From Rhodobacter sp. SY28-1 (GTDB lineage Bacteria > Pseudomonadota > Alphaproteobacteria > Rhodobacterales > Rhodobacteraceae): 64,000 bases of DNA. The DNA lies in the NCBI RefSeq assembly GCF_005222785.1, contig NZ_STGH01000006.1:34488-98487 (forward strand), read 5' to 3'. The notes below the pieces were generated by a model. The model was not told the DNA's origin and searched no databases. It saw only the letters and a list, made by a program, of their open reading frames with translations. The first letter of the stretch is position 1. The number at the start of each line of letters is the position of its first letter. The translations under genes and the position numbers were made by a program. Below, one piece after another: positions 1 through 7,786 of this stretch.

Positions 1-1
1 T

Positions 2-2149
2 CGCGACAAGCTGGCCCTTCATGCTGCTGGCCGCCTGCCACCTCGCGCATCGCCGGAGGCCCAGCCCGTCGAGGTTCCACCTGGCCTTACTGTCGACGAG
101 GCACGGGCGAGGCTGGACCAGGAGATCGCCGCCTTCTGCAACGCTGCTGAAGCCTGGGCTGTTGCTGGGCGCGCAGACGCGGGACCACGGATCGGGCTTC
201 GTGCCAGCGTCGGGCTGGGCAAATCGGCGGTGTCGCGGCGGGACCTTGGTGCTCTGCAGAAGCGGTTGAAGGAGGCTGGATTGCCGCACCGTATCCTTGT
301 CTCCGTGCCATCCCTCGCACTGGCCGACGAGGCAGAGGCCGGCTGGAAGGCCGACGGGTTCAAAGTTGCTGTCCATCGCGGCTACGAGGCGATGATGCCG
401 GGGCTGGGAATCCCGATGTGCCGGGATATCGAGATGGTGCGCATGGCTGTTGCCTCTGGCCTGCCAATCTTTCCGAACGCGTGTCTTCGGCGCGGCGGGG
501 CGAGCTGTCACAACTTCGATCACTGTGCCAAGCAGCAGAACCTGCGCGAGGTTGAAAGCGCGGACGTGGTCCTCGCTGCCTATGACAGCCTCTTCACCGG
601 ACTTGCCGCCGACCCGGAGAAGTTCGCGCTGATGGTCATCGACGAGGGATGCTGGGAACGCGCGGTCAGGAAGATCAGCATCAGGCATGCGGAGATCACG
701 GACCCCGATGCCGCGGACCAGCCGAGGATGGACGATCCCGAGGCCGAAGAAAGTGCCTGGACCGACCTCTTCCGGCTCCGGGGCCTTGTCGCCGACGCGC
801 TGTTGGCGAATGGCGCCGGGCCGCTGCAACGACAGAGGTTGGTCGAGGCCGGACTGACGGAAGCGGATTGCGCCTCTGCTGCTGTTCTGGAAGTCCAGTT
901 GCGCCTGGATCCCGGCCTGCGCCCAGGGCTGCCGCAGGCTGCGCGCAGACAAGCGGTGAACCTCAGCCAGGATGCCAACCGCTCGGTGCGGCGCGAGGCC
1001 TTGTTCCGTGCGTTGGCAGCCTGTCTGCAGGGAACGGACGAGCTGGATGGACGCATCCAGGTGCACTCACCCGATCCCGCACCAAGTGCCGTCAGCATCG
1101 ACGTGACCGTTCTCCACAAGATTGAACCGGCTTTGGCGCGCCTGCCGATCCTGCATCTCGATGCCACGCTCAGGCCCGGGCTCGCAGAAACGGTGCTGCC
1201 AGGACTGGAGGTCACCGAGATCGCAGCGGACATGCCGCATATGCACCTGACGGCAGTGCAGGGCAGCTTTGGGAAATCATCGCTGGTGGAGGATCCGAAA
1301 GCCTCTCCCGCTGAGAACAGGCGGCGTCGCAACCGCTTGCAGGAATGCGTTGACCACGTCCGCTGGGAGGCAGCTCGGGTCGCCCCGGGCCGTGTTCTTG
1401 TAGTGACCTACCAGGCGATCGAGCCCGCGTTTAGCAGCATCCTTGGGGTCTTTACAGGTCACTTCAAGGCCATCGCGGGGCTCGACGTCTTCAAGGACGT
1501 CGCGCTCTTGATCGTCATTGGCCGCCCCCTGCCCGGCAGCGATGAACTCGCAAAGCTGACGAGCGCCTACTTCGGGCATTTGCCCACGGGTGAATACCAG
1601 ACGGTCCGGCGCGGTCTCTTGATGCGGGACGGATCGCGACGGGCGATCTCGGTGATCGAGCACGAGGACCCGAAGGCTGAACTCATGCGGGCTGCCGTTT
1701 GCGACGACGAGGTGGTCCAGGCCATCGGTCGGGGGCGCGGGGTCAATCGAACAGTGACGAATCCACTCGAAGTCCAAGTTCTGGCCGACGTGGCGTTGCC
1801 GATGGTCCATGATCGCCTCGTGCCCTGGGACAGCGTGAGGCCGGACCTGATGCAGATGATGCTGCTGGCTGGTCTGGCGGTGGACAGTCCGGCCGATGCG
1901 GCGGCACTTCATCCCGGCCTGTTCCTAGACGCTAAGCAGGCGCAGAAGGCATTCGAACGGGCGGGATTTAAGCGACAAATCCCTATAGGTAACTCTTATA
2001 GGGAAATGTCGCTTAAATCGGCCCGGTACCGGCGAGGTGGCAGAGGTCGGTCTTTGCAGACCGCATGGTGGGTTTCGGGCACTACGGACAAAATCAGGCT
2101 TCGCTTGGTGCAGACGCTTGGCAGCCTGGAGCGATGGGAGCCTATGTAA
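2..2149 (+). CDS. Helicase-like P-loop ATPase (5'-truncated by window edge)
   Basis: The reading frame is open from base 2, so the true start lies outside the window; a GTG at 230 is internal. A P-loop-like segment (VGLGKS) is encoded at 209-226, a Walker B/DEAH-like box (VIDEGC) near 635-652, and a motif resembling helicase motif VI (QAIGRGRG) near 1718-1741. This order fits a superfamily-2-type helicase of the kind found in phage or island replication proteins. Near the 3' end the frame runs through a 55-bp palindromic element (1965-2019), translated as part of the protein. The last ~60 codons after it are Arg/Gly-rich and of low complexity. Neighbouring phage-type genes support an island setting. 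The exact family is not recognised; the ATPase assignment is good, the helicase role is inference. Confidence 0.7.
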   Translation, partial: RDKLALHAAGRLPPRASPEAQPVEVPPGLTVDEARARLDQEIAAFCNAAEAWAVAGRADAGPRIGLRASVGLGKSAVSRRDLGALQKRLKEAGLPHRILVSVPSLALADEAEAGWKADGFKVAVHRGYEAMMPGLGIPMCRDIEMVRMAVASGLPIFPNACLRRGGASCHNFDHCAKQQNLREVESADVVLAAYDSLFTGLAADPEKFALMVIDEGCWERAVRKISIRHAEITDPDAADQPRMDDPEAEESAWTDLFRLRGLVADALLANGAGPLQRQRLVEAGLTEADCASAAVLEVQLRLDPGLRPGLPQAARRQAVNLSQDANRSVRREALFRALAACLQGTDELDGRIQVHSPDPAPSAVSIDVTVLHKIEPALARLPILHLDATLRPGLAETVLPGLEVTEIAADMPHMHLTAVQGSFGKSSLVEDPKASPAENRRRRNRLQECVDHVRWEAARVAPGRVLVVTYQAIEPAFSSILGVFTGHFKAIAGLDVFKDVALLIVIGRPLPGSDELAKLTSAYFGHLPTGEYQTVRRGLLMRDGSRRAISVIEHEDPKAELMRAAVCDDEVVQAIGRGRGVNRTVTNPLEVQVLADVALPMVHDRLVPWDSVRPDLMQMMLLAGLAVDSPADAAALHPGLFLDAKQAQKAFERAGFKRQIPIGNSYREMSLKSARYRRGGRGRSLQTAWWVSGTTDKIRLRLVQTLGSLERWEPM
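1965..2019. repeat. Palindromic element inside a coding sequence
   Basis: Two 23-bp arms (1965-1987 and 1997-2019) match as inverted repeats at 21 of 23 positions around a 9-base spacer. The dyad is in frame with the helicase-like gene and contributes about 18 residues. In RNA it would form a long hairpin. No second copy was found by eye in this window. Confidence 0.85.
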
Positions 2150-2218
2150 TGTTATGGTCTGCTTAGAGCCCACTTCACCGAATGCTGCGCAACACCCCAA
2201 GGGCTGCTTTGCGGATTG

Positions 2219-3214
2219 CTATCGCTTGATAGACCAAATCATCGCGGTCTCGTATCCAGCAGATTCCAGCAACTCGACCTTAGAAGCCCAACTCGCCGGA
2301 CAGACGACAACGGCGGCTCCAATCCCACGGTTGGCGAATGCCGCCTCAGCCGCTCGCAAAAGCGCGCTCGCACCTTCGTTTCCTTGTTCAAGAGCCGCCG
2401 GGTTGGCCATCTCACGGTGGTAGTAGTCATCAATCACACCCGTTCCGGTGATGTCGTGGGCCGGAGGAAAATGCAGCCGTGAGGCGGGTTGTGCGATGAT
2501 GTAGCCCTGCAAATCCTCGGAGTCACCCTGAACCATCATGTCCCGATCCCGAAGCGTCAGGCTCCGCGTCATCCACGCCGAAAACCGTGGATCAGCTTCA
2601 GGATGAATATCCCAGAACGGGTCGATGTTAAAAAGAACCTGCCGGTTCTCAGCGCTGCGTTCAACGATACCCGGAATATCGTCTTCCGTCGCTTGTCGAA
2701 CACTGACCGGCATTCCCTGATCGCCCAGGTCACTGCGCGACAGATAAAGTGTCAGAGGCTCATAGCCGCTTGCGTTAAACGCGGTTCGCCAAGCTTCGCC
2801 CGCCACGTAGGACGCCAGTTTGATCCGGGCACCGGCTTCGTGAAGTGCGTCCTCGGCTGCGGCCAATAGGTCGTCAACAGTGCCGCTCGCCGCGTCGGCA
2901 GCAACGAAGGAGTCTGGCAGGATCAGTCCCGGCTCGCCGAACGGGCCTGCATAGATTGGAGGGACCGGCAGCATCATAGCATGAATGACACCCGTGATCT
3001 GACCCCCATCATCCGCGACATGCCAAAACTGTCGAAAGGGTTGTTGCTTGGCCGCTAGCGCAAATGTCAGTGCCTTCTCGATCTGCGCGGGCGCGTCATC
3101 TGCCATCTTCCAGAGCATGGCATCCTCTGCACGGCGTTCCTGGGCATCTAGCATAAGAAGATGGATCAGGCGCGGCATGTCGTCGGGTGTCGCTGGTCGG
3201 ACTGTCTGGGTCAT
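2219..3214 (-). CDS. Tandem-domain GNAT family N-acetyltransferase
   Basis: A 331-residue protein. The N-terminal half begins with a typical GNAT opening (VRPATPDDMPRLIHLL) and the second half begins again near residue 170 with SVRQATEDDIPGIVERS. The C-terminal part holds GNAT strand/helix features (NEGASALLRAAEAAFANRG, LLESAGYETAMIWSIKR). Two GNAT units in one chain usually means one catalytic and one degenerate domain; which is active cannot be told here. Substrate unknown. The gene is divergent from a LysR-type regulator 117 bp away, a typical regulator-target arrangement. Family assignment is good. Confidence 0.82.
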   Translation of the reverse strand: MTQTVRPATPDDMPRLIHLLMLDAQERRAEDAMLWKMADDAPAQIEKALTFALAAKQQPFRQFWHVADDGGQITGVIHAMMLPVPPIYAGPFGEPGLILPDSFVAADAASGTVDDLLAAAEDALHEAGARIKLASYVAGEAWRTAFNASGYEPLTLYLSRSDLGDQGMPVSVRQATEDDIPGIVERSAENRQVLFNIDPFWDIHPEADPRFSAWMTRSLTLRDRDMMVQGDSEDLQGYIIAQPASRLHFPPAHDITGTGVIDDYYHREMANPAALEQGNEGASALLRAAEAAFANRGIGAAVVVCPASWASKVELLESAGYETAMIWSIKR

Positions 3215-3284
3215 AGCTCTGTCTCATGTAGCTAGTGCTTCTTGCCTGCTCGTATCGGCCGCCCGCACTAAATTGACAAAACAG

Positions 3285-3315
3285 GATAGTTACACCACCG
3301 TTTAGCAAAACTATC
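3285..3315. promoter_or_regulatory. Candidate LysR-type operator between divergent genes
   Basis: Perfect 7-bp inverted repeat GATAGTT (3285-3291) / AACTATC (3309-3315) with a 17-base AT-richer spacer, ending 16 bases before the LysR start codon. A TTGACA at 3273-3278 is a possible -35 element. LysR-type regulators commonly bind such dyads in divergent intergenic regions. Binding is inferred from position and symmetry. Confidence 0.5.
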
Positions 3316-3331
3316 GCCTCCAAGGTATCGA

Positions 3332-4195
3332 ATGAAGAACGTGAACCTCAATGCGCTTCGAGTGTTCTCCGTCGTCGCATTGCACGGGAATCTGCAACGC
3401 GCGGCTGAGGAGCTGAGCCTGTCGCGTGGTGCGGTATCTCAACGGATCAAAAAGCTCGAGATCGAGCTGGGGGTGGTTCTTCTCGTGCGTAGCGCACGCG
3501 GTGTCTCGCTGACCCCGGAAGGCGAGCGCTGTCATGCGGCGATGAAAGACGCTTTGGCAATCCTCGACACTGCCTTTCTGAACATCGGCGAGGACGATAA
3601 TCGCGTCACGCTACACCTTGGGTCTTCCACAGCAACAAAGTGGCTGATGCCCCGGATGAACGCTTTCGCAGCCAAGTTTCCGAACGTGTCCCTCACCACT
3701 CAGGTCCACGAGCAAGTTCTTGCGCGCAGTCTGGGTCGGAACGAGATCGCAATCTGGCCCGGAAAAGCACATGATACGAATGCAGCCCACGGATCGCGCC
3801 ACTTGGCCGACATCCGCCTAGTTGCCGTATGCAGTCCTGATTTCCTGCGACCAGATTGGCCAATGGGGCTGGAGACACTGCTGACGCTGCCGCTCCTTCA
3901 GGATGCGCACCGGCGGTGGGAAAAGCTGATCCATAAGACCGGGTATGGAAACATGCACAAGCTACTCAACTTCGACCGATCTGCCTTGGCTCTCGATGCT
4001 GCTATCGGTGGTCACGGCGTTGCAATCGCACCGACCTACATGGTGGAGAATGATCTTCGGTCAAAGAAGCTGGTGGAGATTTGGGTCGATCCCGACCCCT
4101 CCGATGATGGGCTCTATATCTCATGGGCGAAGGAACATCTGGGCCAGACGCGCATCAAGCGGATCGTTGATTGGATTGCGTCAGAATTCGAATGA
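3332..4195 (+). CDS. LysR-family transcriptional regulator (GcvA-like)
   Basis: A 287-residue protein. Residues ~6-65 form the LysR winged helix-turn-helix (NLNALRVFSVVALHGNLQRA, SLSRGAVSQRIKKLE, LTPEGERC). The rest is a periplasmic-binding-protein-like effector domain (LHLGSSTATKWLMPRMNAFAAKFPNVSL), close in style to GcvA/AmpR regulators. Length is normal for the family. It is transcribed away from the GNAT gene and probably controls it and itself. Effector unknown. Confidence 0.9.
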   Translation: MKNVNLNALRVFSVVALHGNLQRAAEELSLSRGAVSQRIKKLEIELGVVLLVRSARGVSLTPEGERCHAAMKDALAILDTAFLNIGEDDNRVTLHLGSSTATKWLMPRMNAFAAKFPNVSLTTQVHEQVLARSLGRNEIAIWPGKAHDTNAAHGSRHLADIRLVAVCSPDFLRPDWPMGLETLLTLPLLQDAHRRWEKLIHKTGYGNMHKLLNFDRSALALDAAIGGHGVAIAPTYMVENDLRSKKLVEIWVDPDPSDDGLYISWAKEHLGQTRIKRIVDWIASEFE

Positions 4196-4415
4196 AGCAG
4201 GCCTTCGGTTCGGGAGAGCGAACGGCAGCAAAATCCGCACAGCAGTCGTCCGGCACTGCAAATTCCATCGCTTGCCACCTTAGCCCGCCCCTGTCCCTCT
4301 ATGTCGCCAAATGTCGGATATTGTCCTTCTTATCAATGCATTAGTCCTCTGATATACTGGCCACACCTCCCGCAGAGACACCGCTTGATGCGGACCGGGG
4401 GGGTGGGGGAACGAG

Positions 4416-5660
4416 ATGGATGGCACGCTGGCAATCGACTACCGCCCAATCGGCGATCTGATCCCCTATGCCCGGAACGCCCGGACGCATTCGGAGGCTC
4501 AGGTTGCGCTGATCGCGGGCTCGATCCGGGAATACGGCTTCACCAACCCTGTCCTGGTCGACGGCGAGAACGGCATCATCGCGGGGCATGGCCGTGTGAT
4601 GGCCGCGCGGAAGCTGGGGCTGGCGATGGTCCCGGTAATCGAACTCGCGCACCTGACCGAGGCGCAGAGGCGGGCCTACATCCTCGCGGACAACCGGTTG
4701 GCCGAGCAGGCGGGCTGGGACAAGGCGCTGCTCGCGCTGGAGCTTGGCGATCTGCAGGACATGGCTGTGGACCTGTCGAGCCTCGGCTTCGATGCGGCAG
4801 AGCTGGATGCGCTACTTCGGTCCGGGGAAGCGGACGAGCGGGAAGACGACATCCCCGAGCCCCCTGCCCTACCCGTCTCCCAGCCTGGCGATCTCTGGGT
4901 TCTCGGAAACCACCGCCTGATCTGCGGGGATGCGACGGATCCGGACTCCGTAGCGAAGGTGCTGAACGGTGTGCGGCCGCATCTCCTCGTGAGCGACCCG
5001 CCCTATGGTGTGGAGTATGACCCGGCCTGGCGCAACGAGGTGGGGGCGGCAAAGACGAAGCGTGTGGGCAAGGTCCTGAACGACCACCGGGCCGACTGGC
5101 GCGAGGCCTGGGCGCTCTTCCCCGGCGACGTGGCCTATGTCTGGCATGGCGCGCTGCACGCCACCACTGTGGCCGAGAGCTTGCGGGCCTGCGGCTTCGC
5201 GATCCGCAGCCAGATCATCTGGGCCAAGGAGCGGCTGGTCCTCTCTCGTGGCGATTACCACTGGCAGCACGAGCCCTGCTGGTATGCCGTCCGGCAGAAG
5301 GCGACCGGCCACTGGTCGGGGGACCGCAAGCAGACGACGCTGTGGCAGATCCCGAGCCGGGACCAGGATGCGGCCACGGTGCACGGCACGCAGAAGCCCG
5401 TGGAATGCATGCGTCGCCCGATGCTGAACAACTCCAGCCCCGGCCAGGCGGTGTATGAGCCGTTCTCGGGATCGGGTTCGTGTATCATTGCCGCCGAGAC
5501 CTGCGGGCGACATTGCCATGCCGTGGAACTGGACCCGGCTTACGTCGATGTGGCTGTCCTGCGCTGGCAGGCCTTCACCGGGCGGGAGGCGGTGCTGGAG
5601 GCGACCGGCGAGACCTTCGCGGCTGTAGCGGCCGCCAGGGCGCCCGTGGAGGCCGCCTGA
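4416..5660 (+). CDS. ParB-like N-domain fused to beta-class DNA methyltransferase (phage type)
   Basis: 414 residues. Residues ~8-105 are a ParB/Srx-like nuclease-fold domain (IGDLIPYARNARTHS, GFTNPVLVD, IIAGHGRVMAARKLG, ILADNRLAE). The methyltransferase follows: catalytic DPPY at residues 194-197 and the S-adenosylmethionine motif FSGSGS at 350-355. DPPY before the FxGxG motif is the beta-class order, used for N6-adenine or N4-cytosine methylation. Such fusions are common next to terminase genes in alphaproteobacterial prophages. The stop codon overlaps the next start (TGATG), so the following genes are translationally coupled. No cognate restriction enzyme is adjacent; a phage protection or modification role is inference. 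Confidence 0.9.
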   Translation: MDGTLAIDYRPIGDLIPYARNARTHSEAQVALIAGSIREYGFTNPVLVDGENGIIAGHGRVMAARKLGLAMVPVIELAHLTEAQRRAYILADNRLAEQAGWDKALLALELGDLQDMAVDLSSLGFDAAELDALLRSGEADEREDDIPEPPALPVSQPGDLWVLGNHRLICGDATDPDSVAKVLNGVRPHLLVSDPPYGVEYDPAWRNEVGAAKTKRVGKVLNDHRADWREAWALFPGDVAYVWHGALHATTVAESLRACGFAIRSQIIWAKERLVLSRGDYHWQHEPCWYAVRQKATGHWSGDRKQTTLWQIPSRDQDAATVHGTQKPVECMRRPMLNNSSPGQAVYEPFSGSGSCIIAAETCGRHCHAVELDPAYVDVAVLRWQAFTGREAVLEATGETFAAVAAARAPVEAA

Positions 5661-6106
5661 TGGCGATGCAGCCCTTCACCCTCACGGACGAGCAGAAGGC
5701 CGAGGTGGAAACGCTTGCCGCGGTGCTGACGGCCGAACAGGTGGCGGACTACTTCGGCATCGGGAGGCGAACCTTCTATTCCATGATGCAGCGCGATGAG
5801 GAGATCGCGGCACGCTACAAAAGGGGCAAGGCCAAGGCCATCGGGGTCATTGCACAGGGCCTGATCAACAAGGCCCGGGCCGGTGACACGACCTCGATGA
5901 TCTTCTTCCTGAAGACCCAGGCTGGCTGGCGCGAGACGAGCCAGGTCGAGCACATGCTGCCCGCTGAGCCCGACATCTCGCCAGACTCCGCCTTCCAGAA
6001 GCTGACGGCCTATCTCAATGCCATCGCCTCTCGGACGCAGGCGGCGACACTGACGGCAGAGCCCCAAGCAGTTCCCGCTGAACAGTCCGGAGGCGAAGAT
6101 GGCTGA
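5660..6106 (+). CDS. Phage helix-turn-helix protein, terminase-small-subunit-like
   Basis: 148 residues from the ATG at 5660, which overlaps the preceding TGA. Residues ~14-45 read as a helix-turn-helix (LAAVLTAEQVADYFGIGRRT), followed by a basic helix (RYKRGKAKAIGVIAQGLINK) and the segment SMIFFLKTQAGWRE, seen in phage DNA-binding packaging adaptors. It sits between the methyltransferase and a P27-type terminase small subunit and overlaps the next gene by 8 bases. Its precise role is uncertain: terminase accessory protein or phage regulator. Confidence 0.7.
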   Translation: MAMQPFTLTDEQKAEVETLAAVLTAEQVADYFGIGRRTFYSMMQRDEEIAARYKRGKAKAIGVIAQGLINKARAGDTTSMIFFLKTQAGWRETSQVEHMLPAEPDISPDSAFQKLTAYLNAIASRTQAATLTAEPQAVPAEQSGGEDG

Positions 6107-6326
6107 CGGTCAATCCCGCGCCTGCTCGTTCTTCGAGACGCTGACCAGTACGGTGATCGGCTTCATCCTGTCGGTGTGGGTGCAACGGCTGCTCTTTCCG
6201 GCAATGGGGCATGACCTTGCCCTGGCCGAGAATATGGTCGTGGCCTCGGTGTTCACAGTCGTCTCGATCCTGCGGGGCTACACCGTCCGTCGCCTGTTCA
6301 ACGCCTTCCGGGACCAGCTGCCATGA
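6099..6326 (+). CDS. Small phage membrane protein (DUF7220-like)
   Basis: 75 residues with two likely membrane helices: STVIGFILSVWVQRLLFP (~16-33) and NMVVASVFTVVSILRGYTV (~45-63), then a basic tail (RRLFNAFRDQLP). The pattern matches a family of small proteins found just before terminase genes in alphaproteobacterial prophages. It overlaps its upstream neighbour by 8 bases and its downstream neighbour by 4, so it belongs to the packaging operon. The biochemical role is not known. Confidence 0.75.
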   Translation: MADGQSRACSFFETLTSTVIGFILSVWVQRLLFPAMGHDLALAENMVVASVFTVVSILRGYTVRRLFNAFRDQLP

Positions 6327-6910
6327 GCGGCCCCCCGAAGAAGCCCACGGCCTGGCGCCGGGCGGAAGGCAACCGCGGCAAGCGGGCATGGAACCACGCG
6401 GAGCCAAAGCCGCCCGAGGGCACACCGGACTGTCCGGATCATCTGAGCGAGGAGGCAAAGGCCGAGTGGCACCGGCTCGTGGACACGCTGGTCAGCATGG
6501 GTGTCATTACCATCGTCGACCGGGCAGTGCTGGCGGCCTACTGCCAGGCCTATGGGCGCTGGGTTGAGGCGGAGCGGAAGCTGCAGGAGACGCCCGTCCT
6601 CTTCAAGACACCTTCGGGCTACGTGCAGCAGTCGCCCTGGCTGAACATCGCCAACCGGCAGATGGAATTGATGGGCCGCTACATGGCCGAGATCGGGCTG
6701 ACGCCTGCCTCTCGGTCGCGGATCGCCATCATGAATCCCGCTGACCAGCCCGAGCCCATCAACAAGATCGAGTTCGTGATCGTCTACCAGGACAAGGATG
6801 GCAATCGCGTGGAGAAGCGTCCCGAGGACCCACCGCCAGCCATCGAAAAAGAGACCCCTGCCCCTGATCCCGAGCGGCCGAAGCGGATCCAGATCTATGG
6901 CGACCTTTGA
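6323..6910 (+). CDS. Phage terminase small subunit, P27 family
   Basis: 195 residues. It begins with the characteristic P27 opening (MSGPPKKPT, RRAEGNRGKRAWN) and continues with the core DCPDHLSEEAKAEWHRLVDTL and LAAYCQAYGRWVEAE, then GYVQQSPWLNIANRQMELM. The small subunit recognises phage DNA and recruits the large ATPase/nuclease subunit. Normally the large subunit follows at once; here the strand goes silent after 6910 and the next genes run the other way. The packaging module is therefore broken after this gene. Confidence 0.88.
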   Translation: MSGPPKKPTAWRRAEGNRGKRAWNHAEPKPPEGTPDCPDHLSEEAKAEWHRLVDTLVSMGVITIVDRAVLAAYCQAYGRWVEAERKLQETPVLFKTPSGYVQQSPWLNIANRQMELMGRYMAEIGLTPASRSRIAIMNPADQPEPINKIEFVIVYQDKDGNRVEKRPEDPPPAIEKETPAPDPERPKRIQIYGDL

Positions 6911-6959
6911 CAAAGGTGCCGCCCCGGACGGGACGGCATCTGATCCTGTTGGGCGAGGA

Positions 6960-7271
6960 TCAATCCTGCCGCGCTGCGATCCGATAGACGCGCCCGCGGC
7001 CCTCGATCTTCTCCGAGGTCAGCGCGCGACCCAGCTTCTTGGTGATGGACCCGGCGAACGCTCCGCGCACGGTGTGCTGCTGCCAGCTCGTCGCGGCCAT
7101 GATCTCGGCGATGGTCGCACCAGCCCCACCTTCAAGCAGTTCCACCACCTTCGCGAGTTTGCTGCCGGGCCGAGGGGTGCGCGCAGCGGTCTCGGTGGTG
7201 GTGGTCGTGGCGTCTGGTGCCTCGACGGGTTGGGTTGCGGGATCGTCCTTGGTCTTCACGGTGCGTGCCAT
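6960..7271 (-). CDS. DUF3489 domain-containing protein
   Basis: 103 residues. After a Thr/Ala-rich leader the protein has the DUF3489 core (KLAKVVELLEGGAGATIAEI, ATSWQQHTVRGAFAGSITKK, IEGRGRVYRI), which looks like a winged-helix fold. Genes of this family are frequent in alphaproteobacterial islands near site-specific recombinases, as here. It runs convergent to the terminase gene. Function is unknown; DNA binding is inference from the fold. Confidence 0.85.
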   Translation of the reverse strand: MARTVKTKDDPATQPVEAPDATTTTTETAARTPRPGSKLAKVVELLEGGAGATIAEIMAATSWQQHTVRGAFAGSITKKLGRALTSEKIEGRGRVYRIAARQD

Positions 7272-7379
7272 TGTGGCCTCCTTGTCCGGGCCGGCGGCAT
7301 GCCAGCCCTTCTACGGGGCCAAGGCCCGCGTGCGGCGGGCTGTGGAGATGTGCGGCCGTCCAAAGCCCAGCGAGTGAGT

Positions 7380-7595
7380 TCAACCATTGCCGGTGGCGAA
7401 GTTAGCGATCTCCTGCAGGCGCTCCCGGATGTGGTTCGCGCTTCCGACGTGGCTCCAGGTGATCTCATCCGGGCTGGCATGGAAGTGGTCGGCACTCAAG
7501 GAAGCCAACTCGGCGAGGAGCCGGTCGATCTCGGTCTTCGCCGCCACGAAGGCGTCCAGGGCCTTGTCGTTCGGTGCGGCCGTCTTGCGGGCCAT
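7380..7595 (-). CDS. Small conserved-looking hypothetical protein
   Basis: 71 residues from the ATG at 7595, chosen because GGAGG lies just upstream on the minus strand; an in-frame ATG at 7661 lacks such a site. The sequence (ALDAFVAAKTEIDRLLAELA, SADHFHASPDEITWSHVGSA, HIRERLQEIANFA) is mainly helical, and the spacing of polar residues looks like a true protein. It probably shares a transcript with DUF3489 downstream. No function can be given. Confidence 0.6.
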   Translation of the reverse strand: MARKTAAPNDKALDAFVAAKTEIDRLLAELASLSADHFHASPDEITWSHVGSANHIRERLQEIANFATGNG

Positions 7596-7736
7596 TGTCC
7601 GATCCTCCGGGCTGGTGAGTTGCCCTGCGATCAGCTTCGCTCTACCGCAGGCACCTATCAACTCGATAGATCATTGTTCTTGCTGGTTTTTTTGACCACC
7701 CCAGCCACTTCGCGCTACGACCTCCGCGCCACTCGG

Positions 7737-7776
7737 TGTACACAACTGCGCAACGAACGTTAGGCAGTTTTGTACA
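7737..7776. promoter_or_regulatory. Candidate recombinase-binding (res-like) dyad
   Basis: Two 13-bp arms, 7737-7749 (TGTACACAACTGC) and 7764-7776 (GCAGTTTTGTACA), match at 12 of 13 positions as an inverted repeat around a 14-base centre containing AACGTT. The dyad ends 10 bases before the recombinase ATG. Small serine recombinases bind such dyads for crossover or to control their own promoter; this role is inference. Confidence 0.55.
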
Positions 7777-7786
7777 GGGGGCAGAC

